From an uncultured Sulfitobacter sp. (GTDB taxonomy: Bacteria; Pseudomonadota; Alphaproteobacteria; Rhodobacterales; Rhodobacteraceae), in contig CANLOQ010000001.1 of assembly GCA_947492925.1 (NCBI GenBank), positions 372,001 through 436,000 on the forward strand: 64,000 bases of DNA. Direction: 5' to 3'. Under the pieces are notes generated by a model. It saw only the letters and a program-made list of their open reading frames with translations, did not search any database and was not told where the DNA came from. Position 1 is the stretch's first letter; the number at the start of each line of letters is the position of its first letter. A program made the translations under genes and the position numbers. Positions 49,082 through 58,569 of this stretch are shown in pieces.

Positions 49082-51895
49082 ATGAACCAACCTGTGATCG
49101 ACCTGAGCCCCAAGGTATCGGACGAGATTCGCAAAACGACCTGTTACATGTGCGCCTGCCGCTGCGGGATCGACGTGCATCTCAAGGACGGAAAAGTCGC
49201 CTATATCGAAGGCAACCGCGATCATCCGGTCAATCAGGGCGTACTGTGTGCCAAAGGGTCGGCGGGCATCATGCAGCACAACGCACCTTCGCGCCTGAAG
49301 TCGCCGCTCAAGCGCACAGGCCCGCGCGGGTCGGGCGAATTCGAGGAAATCAGCTGGGACGAGGCCTATCAGATCGCCGCCGACTGGCTTGAGCCGATCC
49401 GCCGCGAAAACCCCGAAAAGCTGGCGTTCTTTACCGGGCGCGACCAGTCGCAGTCTTTCACGTCCTTCTGGGCGCAGGCCTTTGGCACGCCGAACTATGC
49501 GGCACACGGCGGGTTCTGTTCGGTGAACATGGCGGCGGCGGGCATCTACACGATGGGCGGCGCCTTTTGGGAGTTCGGCCAGCCCGATTGGGACCATACC
49601 AAGCTTTTCATGCTGTTCGGCGTGGCCGAAGACCACGACAGCAACCCCATCAAAATGGGTATCGGCAAGATCAAAGGGCGCGGCGCGCGGGTGATCGGCG
49701 TGAACCCGATCCGCACCGGTTATAATGCGGTGGCGGACGACTGGGTCGGCATCACACCGGGCACGGATGGTTTGTTCATTCTGGCGATGGTGCATTGCCT
49801 GATGAAGGCAGGCAAGATCGACCTGAATTACCTTGCGCAATACACCGACGCGCCCGTCCTGCTGAACTGTGATGAGAAATCACCCGATTTCGGCCTCTAC
49901 CTGCGGGATGAGAACGGCAAACAACTGGTCATCGATCGCGAGACGGGCAAGCTGACGCCGTTTGACCAGCCCGGCGTGCGGCCCGACCTGTCCGCAACCC
50001 ACCGCGCCAAGGGCGTGACCCACCGGCCCGTCTTTCACCAGATGGCGGATATGTATCTGAGCGATGAATACGCGCCCGAAGCCGTGGCGGACCGCTGTGG
50101 CATTCCTGCCGACCGGATCCGCGCGATTGCCGCCGAACTGGCCCGTGTCGCCTTTGACGAGGCGATTGAGCTGAACCATGCCTGGACCGACTTCCGCGGT
50201 GAAAAACATACCAAGATGACGGGCCGCCCGGTGTCCTTTCACGCGATGCGCGGGATCTCCGCCCACGCCAACGGGTTCCAGACCTGCCGCGCGCTGCATG
50301 TCTTGCAGATCATCCTCGGCACCGTCGAAGTACCCGGCGGCTTCCGCTTCAAACCACCCTATCCCAAGCCCGCCACCGCGCACCCCAAACCGCACGTCGG
50401 CATGACGCCGGGCGCACCCCTGAACGGGCCGCACTTGGGCTTTGTCCACGGCCCGGACGATCTGGCGCTCAAGGATGACGGTACGCCCGCGCGCATCGAC
50501 AAGGCGTTCACCTGGGAAAACCCGATGTCCAGCCACGGCTTGATGCACATGGTGATTTCCAACGCGCACGCGGGCGATCCCTACAAGATCGACACGCTGT
50601 TCATGTATATGGCGAACATGTCGTGGAATTCCTCGATGAACACCGGCGGCGTGATGGAAATGCTGACCGACAAGGACGAGAACGGCGATTATGTGATCCC
50701 GCGCATCATCTACTCGGATGCCTACAGCTCCGAAATGGTCGCCTACGCCGATCTGATCCTGCCCGACACCACCTATCTTGAACGCCACGATTGTATCTCG
50801 CTGCTGGACCGTCCCATTTGCGAGGCGGACGCGGCGGCGGATGCGATCCGCTGGCCGGTGGTCGAACCTGACCGCAATGTCAAAGGCTTCCAGTCCGCGC
50901 TTTGCGATCTGGGCGCAAAACTGGGCCTACCCGGTTTCGTGAACGACGACGGCAGCCAGAAATACGCCGATTACGCTGACTACATCATCAACCACGAACG
51001 CCGTCCGGGCATCGGCCCTCTGGCGGGCTGGCGCATGGGTGAAAATGAATTGCAATCGGGGCGCGGGGGCGTGAACGCCGCACAAATCGACAATTACATC
51101 GAAAACGGCGGTTTCTTTGTCGAGCACATCCCGGACGGGGCAAATTACTACAAACCGTGGAACAAGGCCTATCAGGACTGGGCCGTTGGCATGGGCCTCT
51201 ATGACAGCCCGCAACCCTACCTCTTCTCGCTTTATGTAGAGCCGATGCGCAAGTTCCAGCTTGCCGCCGAAGGGCACGGGATGCGCCAACCGCCCGAGCA
51301 TCTGCGCCAGCGGATCAAGGACACGATGTCGCCCCTGCCGATCTGGTACGAGACCGATCAGGAAGGCAACGAAGGCTATACTGTCAACGCCCTGACACAG
51401 CGCCCGATGGCGATGTACCACTCATGGGGCAGCCAGAACGCATGGTTGCGCCAATTGCACGGGCGCAACCCGCTCTATCTGCCGACGAAACTGATGCGCG
51501 AACACGAGCTGACCGATGGCGATTGGGCGCGCGTGTCCTCTCCGCACGGTGAAATCACCGTGCCGGTCATGGAAATGGCGGCGCTGAACGAAAATACCGT
51601 CTGGACATGGAACGCCATCGGCAAACGCAAAGGCGCTTGGGCGCTGGACAAGGACGCGCCCGAAGCCACCAAAGGTTTCCTGCTGAACCACCTCATTCAC
51701 GAACTACTGCCGCCCAAGAAGGACGGCATGCGCTGGGCCAACTCCGATCCGATCACAGGGCAGGCGGCATGGTTCGACCTCAAGGTGAAAATCGAAAAGG
51801 CCGTGGCCCCCAAAGAATCGCGACCCGAATACCCCCCGATCAAATCACCTGTGGGTCAGGGACCGGACCATCTGGCATGGAAGGTCGGCAAATGA
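49082..51895 (+). CDS. soeA: Sulfite dehydrogenase molybdopterin subunit SoeA
   Basis: A 937-aa member of the DMSO reductase family that oxidises sulfite to sulfate in the cytoplasm, passing electrons through SoeB/SoeC to quinone. No Tat signal is present. The N-terminal [4Fe-4S] site uses C21, C24, C28 and C56 (TTCYMCACRCG, then GVLCAKGS). Bis-MGD domains follow, with IGVNPIRTGYN and YSDAYSSEMVAYADLILPDT. It sits 18 bp after the TSUP gene within the taurine operon. A generic oxidoreductase call would fit the fold, but the soeABC order and xsc linkage support sulfite. Confidence 0.9.
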   Translation: MNQPVIDLSPKVSDEIRKTTCYMCACRCGIDVHLKDGKVAYIEGNRDHPVNQGVLCAKGSAGIMQHNAPSRLKSPLKRTGPRGSGEFEEISWDEAYQIAADWLEPIRRENPEKLAFFTGRDQSQSFTSFWAQAFGTPNYAAHGGFCSVNMAAAGIYTMGGAFWEFGQPDWDHTKLFMLFGVAEDHDSNPIKMGIGKIKGRGARVIGVNPIRTGYNAVADDWVGITPGTDGLFILAMVHCLMKAGKIDLNYLAQYTDAPVLLNCDEKSPDFGLYLRDENGKQLVIDRETGKLTPFDQPGVRPDLSATHRAKGVTHRPVFHQMADMYLSDEYAPEAVADRCGIPADRIRAIAAELARVAFDEAIELNHAWTDFRGEKHTKMTGRPVSFHAMRGISAHANGFQTCRALHVLQIILGTVEVPGGFRFKPPYPKPATAHPKPHVGMTPGAPLNGPHLGFVHGPDDLALKDDGTPARIDKAFTWENPMSSHGLMHMVISNAHAGDPYKIDTLFMYMANMSWNSSMNTGGVMEMLTDKDENGDYVIPRIIYSDAYSSEMVAYADLILPDTTYLERHDCISLLDRPICEADAAADAIRWPVVEPDRNVKGFQSALCDLGAKLGLPGFVNDDGSQKYADYADYIINHERRPGIGPLAGWRMGENELQSGRGGVNAAQIDNYIENGGFFVEHIPDGANYYKPWNKAYQDWAVGMGLYDSPQPYLFSLYVEPMRKFQLAAEGHGMRQPPEHLRQRIKDTMSPLPIWYETDQEGNEGYTVNALTQRPMAMYHSWGSQNAWLRQLHGRNPLYLPTKLMREHELTDGDWARVSSPHGEITVPVMEMAALNENTVWTWNAIGKRKGAWALDKDAPEATKGFLLNHLIHELLPPKKDGMRWANSDPITGQAAWFDLKVKIEKAVAPKESRPEYPPIKSPVGQGPDHLAWKVGK

Positions 51896-51930
51896 TCCCA
51901 GCTTCATCTTTCCACTACAATTCCGGGGGT

Positions 51931-51948
51931 CTGGGGGCTGGCCCCCAG
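51931..51948. repeat. Hairpin between soeA and soeB
   Basis: CTGGGGG / CCCCCAG with loop CTGG in the 79-bp soeA-soeB gap. It could lower read-through or stabilise the soeA mRNA end. Confidence 0.6.
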
Positions 51949-51974
51949 TCTTTCACAGAAGAGGAGCGCGGCGC

Positions 51975-52721
51975 ATGACGACCCTTCCAAACGCCACCGA
52001 CAAGAAACTCGGCCTTGTCATCGACCTTGATACCTGTGTCGGCTGTCATGCCTGCGTGATTTCCTGCAAAGGCTGGAACACCGAAAACTACGGCGCGCCC
52101 CTGTCGGATCAGGACCCCTACGGCGCGAACCCGTCGGGCACCTTCCTGAACCGCGTGCACAGCTACGAGGTACAACCCGCGCAGGGTGAGGCACAGCTGA
52201 TCCACTTCCCCAAGTCCTGCCTGCATTGCGAGGACGCGCCTTGTGTGACCGTCTGCCCCACAGGTGCCAGCTACAAACGGGTCGAGGACGGCATCGTGCT
52301 GGTCAACGAAAGCGACTGCATCGGTTGCGGTCTTTGCGCGTGGGCCTGCCCTTACGGTGCCCGCGAGATGGACGCCGAAGAGAAGGTGATGAAGAAATGC
52401 ACCCTCTGCGTGGACCGCATCTACAACGATAACCTGCCCGAAGTGGACCGCGTCCCCTCCTGCGTGCGCACCTGTCCTGCGGGCGCGCGCCACTTTGGCG
52501 ATCTGGGTGATCCCGACAGCGCCGTCAGCAAATTGGTCGCAGAACGCGGCGGTGTGGACCTGATGCCCGAACAGGGCACCAAGCCCGTCAACAAATACCT
52601 GCCGCCCCGCCCCAAGGACGCGCTGCCGGAATTCGACGTGCTGGCCCCGTTCCTTGAACCTGTTGTCGAAGAACCAAAGGGCTTTCTTGGCTGGCTCGAC
52701 AAAGCTCTGGAGAAAATCTGA
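51975..52721 (+). CDS. soeB: Sulfite dehydrogenase iron-sulfur subunit SoeB
   Basis: A 248-aa ferredoxin-type electron carrier with four Cys clusters for four [4Fe-4S] centres: CVGCHACVISCKGWN, CLHCEDAPCVTVCPTGA, CIGCGLCAWACPYGA and CTLCVDRIYN with CVRTCPAGARHFG. The pattern is that of DmsB/PsrB-like subunits. AGAGGAG precedes the ATG. Its stop overlaps the soeC start (TGATG). Confidence 0.92.
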   Translation: MTTLPNATDKKLGLVIDLDTCVGCHACVISCKGWNTENYGAPLSDQDPYGANPSGTFLNRVHSYEVQPAQGEAQLIHFPKSCLHCEDAPCVTVCPTGASYKRVEDGIVLVNESDCIGCGLCAWACPYGAREMDAEEKVMKKCTLCVDRIYNDNLPEVDRVPSCVRTCPAGARHFGDLGDPDSAVSKLVAERGGVDLMPEQGTKPVNKYLPPRPKDALPEFDVLAPFLEPVVEEPKGFLGWLDKALEKI

Positions 52722-53593
52722 TGCATCCGGCACCTTCTGTCATCTTCTTCTCGGTCTTTTCCGGCCTTGGCTTTGGCCTTCTGGTCTGGCTTGGCCTTGG
52801 CATTCCGGCCGTAACCGGCTGGAGCGCTTTTGCATTCTTTGCCATCGCCTATCTTCTGGCGGTCGGCGGTCTTATCTCTTCGACCTTCCACCTTGGCCAT
52901 CCTGAACGCGCACTCAAGGCCTTCACGCAATGGCGCTCAAGCTGGCTGAGCCGTGAGGCATGGTGCGCCGTGGCGGCGCTGGTGCTGACGGGCTTCTACG
53001 GGCTGGGGCTGGTGTTTCTGGATACCCGCTGGACCATCCTTGGCCTGCTTGGGGCGCTTTTTTCCATTGGCACCGTCTTTACGACATCCATGATCTACGG
53101 CCAGCTCAAGACCGTGCCACGCTGGAACATGCCGCTGACCCCCGCCAATTTCCTGTCCCTGTCGCTGGCCGGCGGAGCGCTTTTGGCCGGGCAGGTCAGC
53201 GAAGCGATGGTCTTGATCCTGATCGCAGGGATCATTCAGGCAGTGACTTGGCTCTTGGGCGACAAACGTCTTGCGGCCAGCGGCACGGATATGGCCAGCG
53301 CCACGCGTCTGGGCGACATCGGCACCGTGCGCGCATTCGAACCGCCGCACACCGGAACCAACTATCTGTTGCGCGAATTTGTGCATGTCATCGGGCGCAA
53401 GCACAGTGCCAAACTGCGGTTGATCTCAATTGGGCTGATGGCCGTGCTGCCGGTTGTGCTGTTGCTTTTGCCGTTTCACCACATCATTGCCGTGGTTGCT
53501 GTTCTGGCCCACGTGGCCGGTGTGCTGATCGCGCGCTGGCTGTTCTTTGCCGAAGCCGAGCATGTGGTCGGGCTGTACTACGGCAAACGCTAG
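52721..53593 (+). CDS. soeC: Sulfite dehydrogenase membrane anchor SoeC (DmsC-like)
   Basis: A 290-aa inner-membrane quinone-binding subunit with about eight hydrophobic helices, of the DmsC type. STFHLGHPERALKAFTQWRSSWLSREAW is the conserved segment near helix 3. It anchors SoeAB on the cytoplasmic side. It is translationally coupled to soeB and ends directly before a GNAT gene. Confidence 0.9.
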   Translation: MHPAPSVIFFSVFSGLGFGLLVWLGLGIPAVTGWSAFAFFAIAYLLAVGGLISSTFHLGHPERALKAFTQWRSSWLSREAWCAVAALVLTGFYGLGLVFLDTRWTILGLLGALFSIGTVFTTSMIYGQLKTVPRWNMPLTPANFLSLSLAGGALLAGQVSEAMVLILIAGIIQAVTWLLGDKRLAASGTDMASATRLGDIGTVRAFEPPHTGTNYLLREFVHVIGRKHSAKLRLISIGLMAVLPVVLLLLPFHHIIAVVAVLAHVAGVLIARWLFFAEAEHVVGLYYGKR

Positions 53594-54046
53594 GTGACGC
53601 CCGGGTTCAGACGGGCCCGCCCGGAAGAAGCAGAGGCGCTGACCGCCCTGATCTACGCGTCAAAGCAATCAAACGGCTATGACGATGCCTTCATGCGGGC
53701 CTGCGCAGCCGAATTGCGGGTGCGCCCGGAGGACATCGCCGCAGGCAACATATGGGTTGCCAAAGGCCATGACCTGATGGGCTGCGCGACCCTGTCGTGC
53801 AGTGGGACAGTCGGAAACATATCTGCATTCTTCGTTGATCCGGCGCACAAACGGCGGGGCGTGGGCCGACTGTTGTGGGATCATCTGCGCAAAGAGGCCC
53901 GCGCTCAGGGCATGATATATCTGCGGCTGGATGCAGATCCGGCCGCAGTGTCCTTTTATCGGGCGATGGGGTGGCGGGTGACAGGCCAAAGCCCGTCGGG
54001 GTCGATCCCCGGACGGACCCTGCCGTTGATGGAATACCGCCTTTAG
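53594..54046 (+). CDS. GNAT family N-acetyltransferase
   Basis: A 150-aa acetyltransferase, start GTG immediately after the soeC stop. Acetyl-CoA-binding motif: [20 protein letters not shown]; then [14 protein letters not shown]. Probably the last cistron of the taurine/sulfite transcript, perhaps by chance. It is convergent with dapA, overlapping by 4 bp. The acceptor is unknown. Confidence 0.85.
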   Translation: MTPGFRRARPEEAEALTALIYASKQSNGYDDAFMRACAAELRVRPEDIAAGNIWVAKGHDLMGCATLSCSGTVGNISAFFVDPAHKRRGVGRLLWDHLRKEARAQGMIYLRLDADPAAVSFYRAMGWRVTGQSPSGSIPGRTLPLMEYRL

Positions 54047-54915
54047 AGCAGGCCTGCGTGTTTCATACCCGCCTCAATCAGCGCCTTGGTGTCATCGGTA
54101 AGACCTGTCAACGGCAGGCGCACCTCATCCGAGCACAGGTTCAGCCGTGACATCGCGTATTTCACGCCCACCAGTCCCGGCTCGGTAAAGATCGCCTTGT
54201 GCAGCGGCATCAGTTTGTCCTGCATAGCCAAAGCGGCGGCGAAATCGCCTGCGGCACAGGCCGCCTGCAATTCGGCAGACAGTTTCGGGGCCACATTGGC
54301 GGTCACGGAAATACAGCCCACCCCGCCCTGCGCGTTGAAGCCATGTGCGGTGGGGTCTTCACCTGACAACTGGCAGAAGTCGGTGCCGCAGGTGATGCGT
54401 TGCATGGACACACGCGCCAGATCACCGGTGGCGTCCTTGACGCCAACAATGCGCGGCAGTTTCGCCAGTTCGCCCATCGTATCCGGCGTCATGTCGATCA
54501 CTGAACGCGGCGGAATGTTATAGATGATGATCGGCAGCCCGCAGGCATCGTGAATGGCGGTGAAATGCGCAATCAGCCCGCGCTGCGTGGGCTTGTTGTA
54601 GTAGGGCGTCACAACCAGAACCGCGTCGGCCCCGACTTTCTCGGCGTGCTGCGCCAGGCGGATCGCCTCGACCGTGTTGTTCGAACCCGCACCGGCAATC
54701 ACCGGAATGCGGCCAGCAGCGGCCTTTACCACTTCTTCCACTACGGTTTCATGCTCGCGGTGCGTCAAAGTGGGCGATTCGCCGGTGGTACCCACAGGCA
54801 CCAGGCCGCTTGAACCCTGATCCACATGCCAATCGACAAGTTTTTTCAGCGTCTCCAGATCCAGCTCGCCGTTCCGAAACGGCGTGACGAGGGCAGGCAG
54901 TGAGCCTTTGAACAT
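54043..54915 (-). CDS. dapA: 4-hydroxy-tetrahydrodipicolinate synthase
   Basis: Condenses pyruvate and aspartate semialdehyde in lysine and diaminopimelate synthesis. 290 aa, TIM barrel. It has [16 protein letters not shown]132 in [10 protein letters not shown] and the Schiff-base lysine K160 in [31 protein letters not shown] at 54915 is the family N-terminus; the longer frame to 54978 is discarded. Divergent from the transglycosylase gene. Confidence 0.96.
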   Translation of the reverse strand: MFKGSLPALVTPFRNGELDLETLKKLVDWHVDQGSSGLVPVGTTGESPTLTHREHETVVEEVVKAAAGRIPVIAGAGSNNTVEAIRLAQHAEKVGADAVLVVTPYYNKPTQRGLIAHFTAIHDACGLPIIIYNIPPRSVIDMTPDTMGELAKLPRIVGVKDATGDLARVSMQRITCGTDFCQLSGEDPTAHGFNAQGGVGCISVTANVAPKLSAELQAACAAGDFAAALAMQDKLMPLHKAIFTEPGLVGVKYAMSRLNLCSDEVRLPLTGLTDDTKALIEAGMKHAGLL

Positions 54916-55050
54916 GTGCACGCTCCTTTGTTGTGCTGGCAGGCAAAACGCCTGACTGGGGACAGTCGGGGACGGCAACGTGATTTGATTGCGCAGCCCC
55001 TTGCGATATGTTGCAAGGCTCTAGCCCTTTGCTCACAGGAATTGCAAGTG

Positions 55051-57015
55051 ATGACACGGATTCTCGCGGCTCTTGCCCTGCTTTTCATCACCTCTTTCGG
55101 CGCGCTGGCCGAACGTCCGCGCCCGCTGGGCTGGGCGATGGAGGCGATGCGGATGGGCAATTGGGACGCGGCGCGCCAGCTTGCGGCCCGCGACGGACAG
55201 GTTGCTGCGGATGTGATCGAATGGCACGCCCTGCGCGCTGGGCGCGGCACCTACGCGCAGGCCCGCGCCTTTTTGGAGCGGCGGCCGGACTGGCCCGGTG
55301 AACGCTTTTTGCGCAAACGGGTCGAGCCGGACGTGATCCGGCAGGATGACGCGGCGATCCTTGGCTTTTTCACGGAAGAAGACCCCCAGACCCCGCGCGG
55401 CGTGCTGGCCCATGCCGCCGCCCTGACGCGCGCGGGCGAAAAAGGCGAGGCAGAGGCGCGTATCGTACTGGCCTGGCGCACAATGCCGATGAATGCCACA
55501 TCACAGGCGCTGTTTCTGGCCGAACATGAGGCGCTTGTGAAGCCGCATCACACCGCACGGCTTGAGGCGATGCTGTGGGCGCGCGAACATGCCGAGGCAC
55601 GGCAGATGTTTGATCTGGTGGGCAAGGAAGACATTGCGCTGGCCGAAACCCGCATCGCGTTGCAACAGCGGGCAGGCAATGTGAATGCGCTGATCGGCGC
55701 GCTGCCAGACAGCAAGACGGGTGATGCCGGGCTGGCCGCCGACCGCTTTGAATGGCGTATCCGCGAAGGGCTGGTCAACGACGCAAAGGACCTGCTGCTG
55801 GAGCGTTCGACCAGCGCCGAAGCGCTGGGACGCCCCGAAGCATGGTCGAACCGCCGCCGTGCGCTTGCCCGGGGCGAGATGCGCTCGGGCGATCGCGCGC
55901 GCGCCTACCGCATGGCCTCGCAACACTTCCTGACCGATGGGTCCGACTATGCCGATCTGGAATGGCTTTCGGGCTATATTGCCCTGCGGTTTCTGGACAA
56001 CCCACAGGCCGCGTACCAGCACTTCCTGAACCACGACAGGGTGGTGGAATCGCCCATTTCACAGGGGCGGGCCGGGTATTGGCAGGGCCGCGCGCTGGAG
56101 GCGATGGGCCTGAACGATGAAGCCGCAAAGGCCTATGCTATGGGGGCCGAATACCAGACGTCATTCTACGGTTTGCTGGCGGCGGAACGGGCGGGCCTGC
56201 CTTTCGACGCCTCGCTTGCGGGTGCCCCGCCCGCACAGGACTGGCGCACATCCCCGCTGGCGGGTGATCCGCTGTTTGAGGCAGGACTGTTGCTGCAGGC
56301 GTCCGGCGAGGTGAGTGTGGCCGAGCGGTTCTGGACCCATCTGACGGAACAACTGGTGGCAGAGGACATCGCCCTTTTGGGGCAGGCGGCCATTGACGCG
56401 GACCAGCCGCATCTGGCCGTGATGATTGGCAAGCGGGCGGCGCGGCGCGGGCTGACCATTGCGGCCCCCTATTATCCGCTGCATTCCCTCGTCGAAATGG
56501 ATCTGCCGATGGTCGCCGAGATGACGCTGGCCATCGCGCGACGCGAAAGTGAATTTGACCCCGTGGTGCAAAGTGGCGCGGGCGCGCGCGGTCTGATGCA
56601 GGTAATGCCCGCCACCGCCCGCGATGTGGCGCGTGATCTTGGCCTGTCGGCCCTGCACACCACGGACCGCCTGACGGCGGATGCGGATTACAACGCACGG
56701 CTTGGGGCCGAATACCTGTCGCAGATGGCCGGGCGGTTCGGTGGCAATGTGGTGATGGTATCAGCCGCCTACAATGCCGGCCCTGCCCGTCCCCCACGCT
56801 GGATGAATACCTACGGCGATCCGCGCAAGGGCGACATTGACGTTGTGGATTGGGTCGAGATGGTGCCGTTCCGCGAAACGCAGAACTATATCATGCGCGT
56901 CACCGAAAGCTTGCCGGTCTACCGCGCACGGCTGGGCAAGGACCCTCTGCCGATCCCCTTCAGCGAGGAATTAATCGGCAACACGCTGGCGCCCTTCGCG
57001 CCACAGGGTGAATAG
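55051..57015 (+). CDS. slt: Soluble lytic murein transglycosylase (Slt70-like)
   Basis: Periplasmic peptidoglycan lytic transglycosylase, 654 aa. The signal peptide is about residues 1-20 (MTRILAALALLFITSFGALA). A long alpha-superhelical region spans about 25-450. The C-terminal SLT domain has the catalytic E499 in ARRESEFDP, GARGLMQVMPATARDVA and VSAAYNAGP. The start at 55051 is chosen for the signal peptide. The 3-prime end overlaps the convergent DMT gene by 45 bp. Turnover products could include D-amino acids handled by the dgc operon. Confidence 0.94.
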   Translation: MTRILAALALLFITSFGALAERPRPLGWAMEAMRMGNWDAARQLAARDGQVAADVIEWHALRAGRGTYAQARAFLERRPDWPGERFLRKRVEPDVIRQDDAAILGFFTEEDPQTPRGVLAHAAALTRAGEKGEAEARIVLAWRTMPMNATSQALFLAEHEALVKPHHTARLEAMLWAREHAEARQMFDLVGKEDIALAETRIALQQRAGNVNALIGALPDSKTGDAGLAADRFEWRIREGLVNDAKDLLLERSTSAEALGRPEAWSNRRRALARGEMRSGDRARAYRMASQHFLTDGSDYADLEWLSGYIALRFLDNPQAAYQHFLNHDRVVESPISQGRAGYWQGRALEAMGLNDEAAKAYAMGAEYQTSFYGLLAAERAGLPFDASLAGAPPAQDWRTSPLAGDPLFEAGLLLQASGEVSVAERFWTHLTEQLVAEDIALLGQAAIDADQPHLAVMIGKRAARRGLTIAAPYYPLHSLVEMDLPMVAEMTLAIARRESEFDPVVQSGAGARGLMQVMPATARDVARDLGLSALHTTDRLTADADYNARLGAEYLSQMAGRFGGNVVMVSAAYNAGPARPPRWMNTYGDPRKGDIDVVDWVEMVPFRETQNYIMRVTESLPVYRARLGKDPLPIPFSEELIGNTLAPFAPQGE

Positions 57016-57846
57016 GCCAGCCATCACCACAAGCGCTGTTCCGATGGCAACATTGCTGCGCAGGGTTTCACCAAAGACCGTGATCCCGATCAGGGTGGCA
57101 AAGACCAGTTGCAGATAGGCAAAAGGCTGGATCGCGCTGGCCTCTGCCACCTCATAGCAGCGGATCAGCAACCAGTGACCCACCATCCCGGTGACACACA
57201 GGCACCCCATGAACAGCCAGTCGGTGCTGCCCATCGGCTCCCAGTACCACAGCCCAACTGCAGTCATGGCCACCGCACCCGTGGTGCCCGTCCAGAAAAA
57301 ACTGGTTGCCGTGCTGTCGCGCCGCGCGACATAGCGGTTCAGCAGAACGTAGACCGCAAAAAGCACGGCAGACAGAAGGGGCAGCACCGCCGCCGGATCG
57401 AACACGCCCAATCCCGGTTGCAAGATCACCATCATGCCGACAAACCCCGCGCCGATCGCCATCCACCGCCGCCAACCCACCACCTCGCCCAGCACCGGGC
57501 CGGACAGGGCCGCAACCAGCAGAGGATAGCAGGCAAACACCGCATGGCTTTCGACCAGCCCCAGTATGGTGAAGGCGGCCACCAGCACGCAGATCTCTGC
57601 CGCGATCAACAAACCACGGAGCACTTGCAACACCGGCTGCGCGGTCCGGGCGGTTTGCGCAATGCCCCCGTTGCGGCGCGCGATGGCAATCACGACCGCC
57701 GCAAAGAACCAATAGCGGATCATCACCACCATCAGCACATTGTATTCCCCCGCCAGATGGCGCGAGATGCCGTCCTGCACCGCCATCACAAAGGTCGTCA
57801 GCACCATCAGCGCGATGCCAAGAGGGATATTGTTGCTTTGGCTCAC
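56971..57846 (-). CDS. EamA/DMT family transporter
   Basis: A 291-aa inner-membrane protein with ten hydrophobic helices in two EamA repeats (about 8-140 and 150-285). SRHLAGEYNVLMVVMIRYWFF near the start is typical of the subgroup. The start is GTG at 57846, overlapping the mnmD stop by 4 bp, so the two form an operon. The exported metabolite is unknown. Confidence 0.88.
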   Translation of the reverse strand: MSQSNNIPLGIALMVLTTFVMAVQDGISRHLAGEYNVLMVVMIRYWFFAAVVIAIARRNGGIAQTARTAQPVLQVLRGLLIAAEICVLVAAFTILGLVESHAVFACYPLLVAALSGPVLGEVVGWRRWMAIGAGFVGMMVILQPGLGVFDPAAVLPLLSAVLFAVYVLLNRYVARRDSTATSFFWTGTTGAVAMTAVGLWYWEPMGSTDWLFMGCLCVTGMVGHWLLIRCYEVAEASAIQPFAYLQLVFATLIGITVFGETLRSNVAIGTALVVMAGLFTLWREGRQRVAD

Positions 57847-58517
57847 GGCAGTTTGACGGCGCGGGTCATATGCCGCTTGCGGCCATAGCCCGCAACGCGC
57901 GACACCTCAAACCCTGCCGCCGCCAGCCCCCTGCGAACATAACCAGAGGCGGTATAGGTCGATGCCGTGCCGCCGGGCTTGGTATGCAGCGCGACCTGCT
58001 GCATCAGCGTCGCGTCCCACAATTCGGGGTTTTTGGCGGGCGAAAATCCATCCAGAAACCAGGCGTCAGCCTTGCCGGTCCAGTCCGGCAGCGTGCTGCG
58101 CGCATCCCCTTTGATCACACGGGCGCACAGGCCGGGCAGGTCCAGCGTGCCCCCCTGCGCGCGCCATGCGTCGGCCAAAGCATCGCGGCGTCCGTCAAAT
58201 TCGGGAAAGGCGCTGTGCGCACGCGCCATGTCATCCGCCGCCATTGGATAAGCTTCAAAACTGGTGAATTTCAGCACGCCTTGCTGGCCCGACCGTATCC
58301 ATGCGTCCCAGACCACCAGCAGGTTCAGCCCGGTGCCGAACCCCAGTTCAGCGATGTGGAAGTCCGCCCCGAACCGCGCGGGCAGATCGTTGCCCGCCAA
58401 AAACACATGCTCAGTTTCGGCGACACCATTCTCAAGGCTGAAAAAAGGATCGTCGAACCGGGTCGACACCGGCACATCGCCGTCGCGCCAAATGATCTGA
58501 TCCGACTGGTTCTGCAT
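57843..58517 (-). CDS. mnmD: tRNA (mnm5s2U34)-methyltransferase MnmD (MnmC N-domain)
   Basis: SAM-dependent enzyme of 224 aa that methylates nm5U34 to mnm5U34 in tRNA. It contains DDPFFSLENGVAETEHVFLAGND, the SAM motif ELGFGTGLNLLVVWDAW and AWFLDGFSPAKNPELW, all characteristic of the MnmC methyltransferase domain. It is a stand-alone protein rather than the fused MnmC of E. coli. ATG at 58517. The FAD partner lies divergently next door. Confidence 0.92.
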   Translation of the reverse strand: MQNQSDQIIWRDGDVPVSTRFDDPFFSLENGVAETEHVFLAGNDLPARFGADFHIAELGFGTGLNLLVVWDAWIRSGQQGVLKFTSFEAYPMAADDMARAHSAFPEFDGRRDALADAWRAQGGTLDLPGLCARVIKGDARSTLPDWTGKADAWFLDGFSPAKNPELWDATLMQQVALHTKPGGTASTYTASGYVRRGLAAAGFEVSRVAGYGRKRHMTRAVKLP

Positions 58518-58569
58518 CAAGGTTCCACGTAAGAGAGTGACGCGCCAGATGTGCGCGAAGGAGCAGGAC

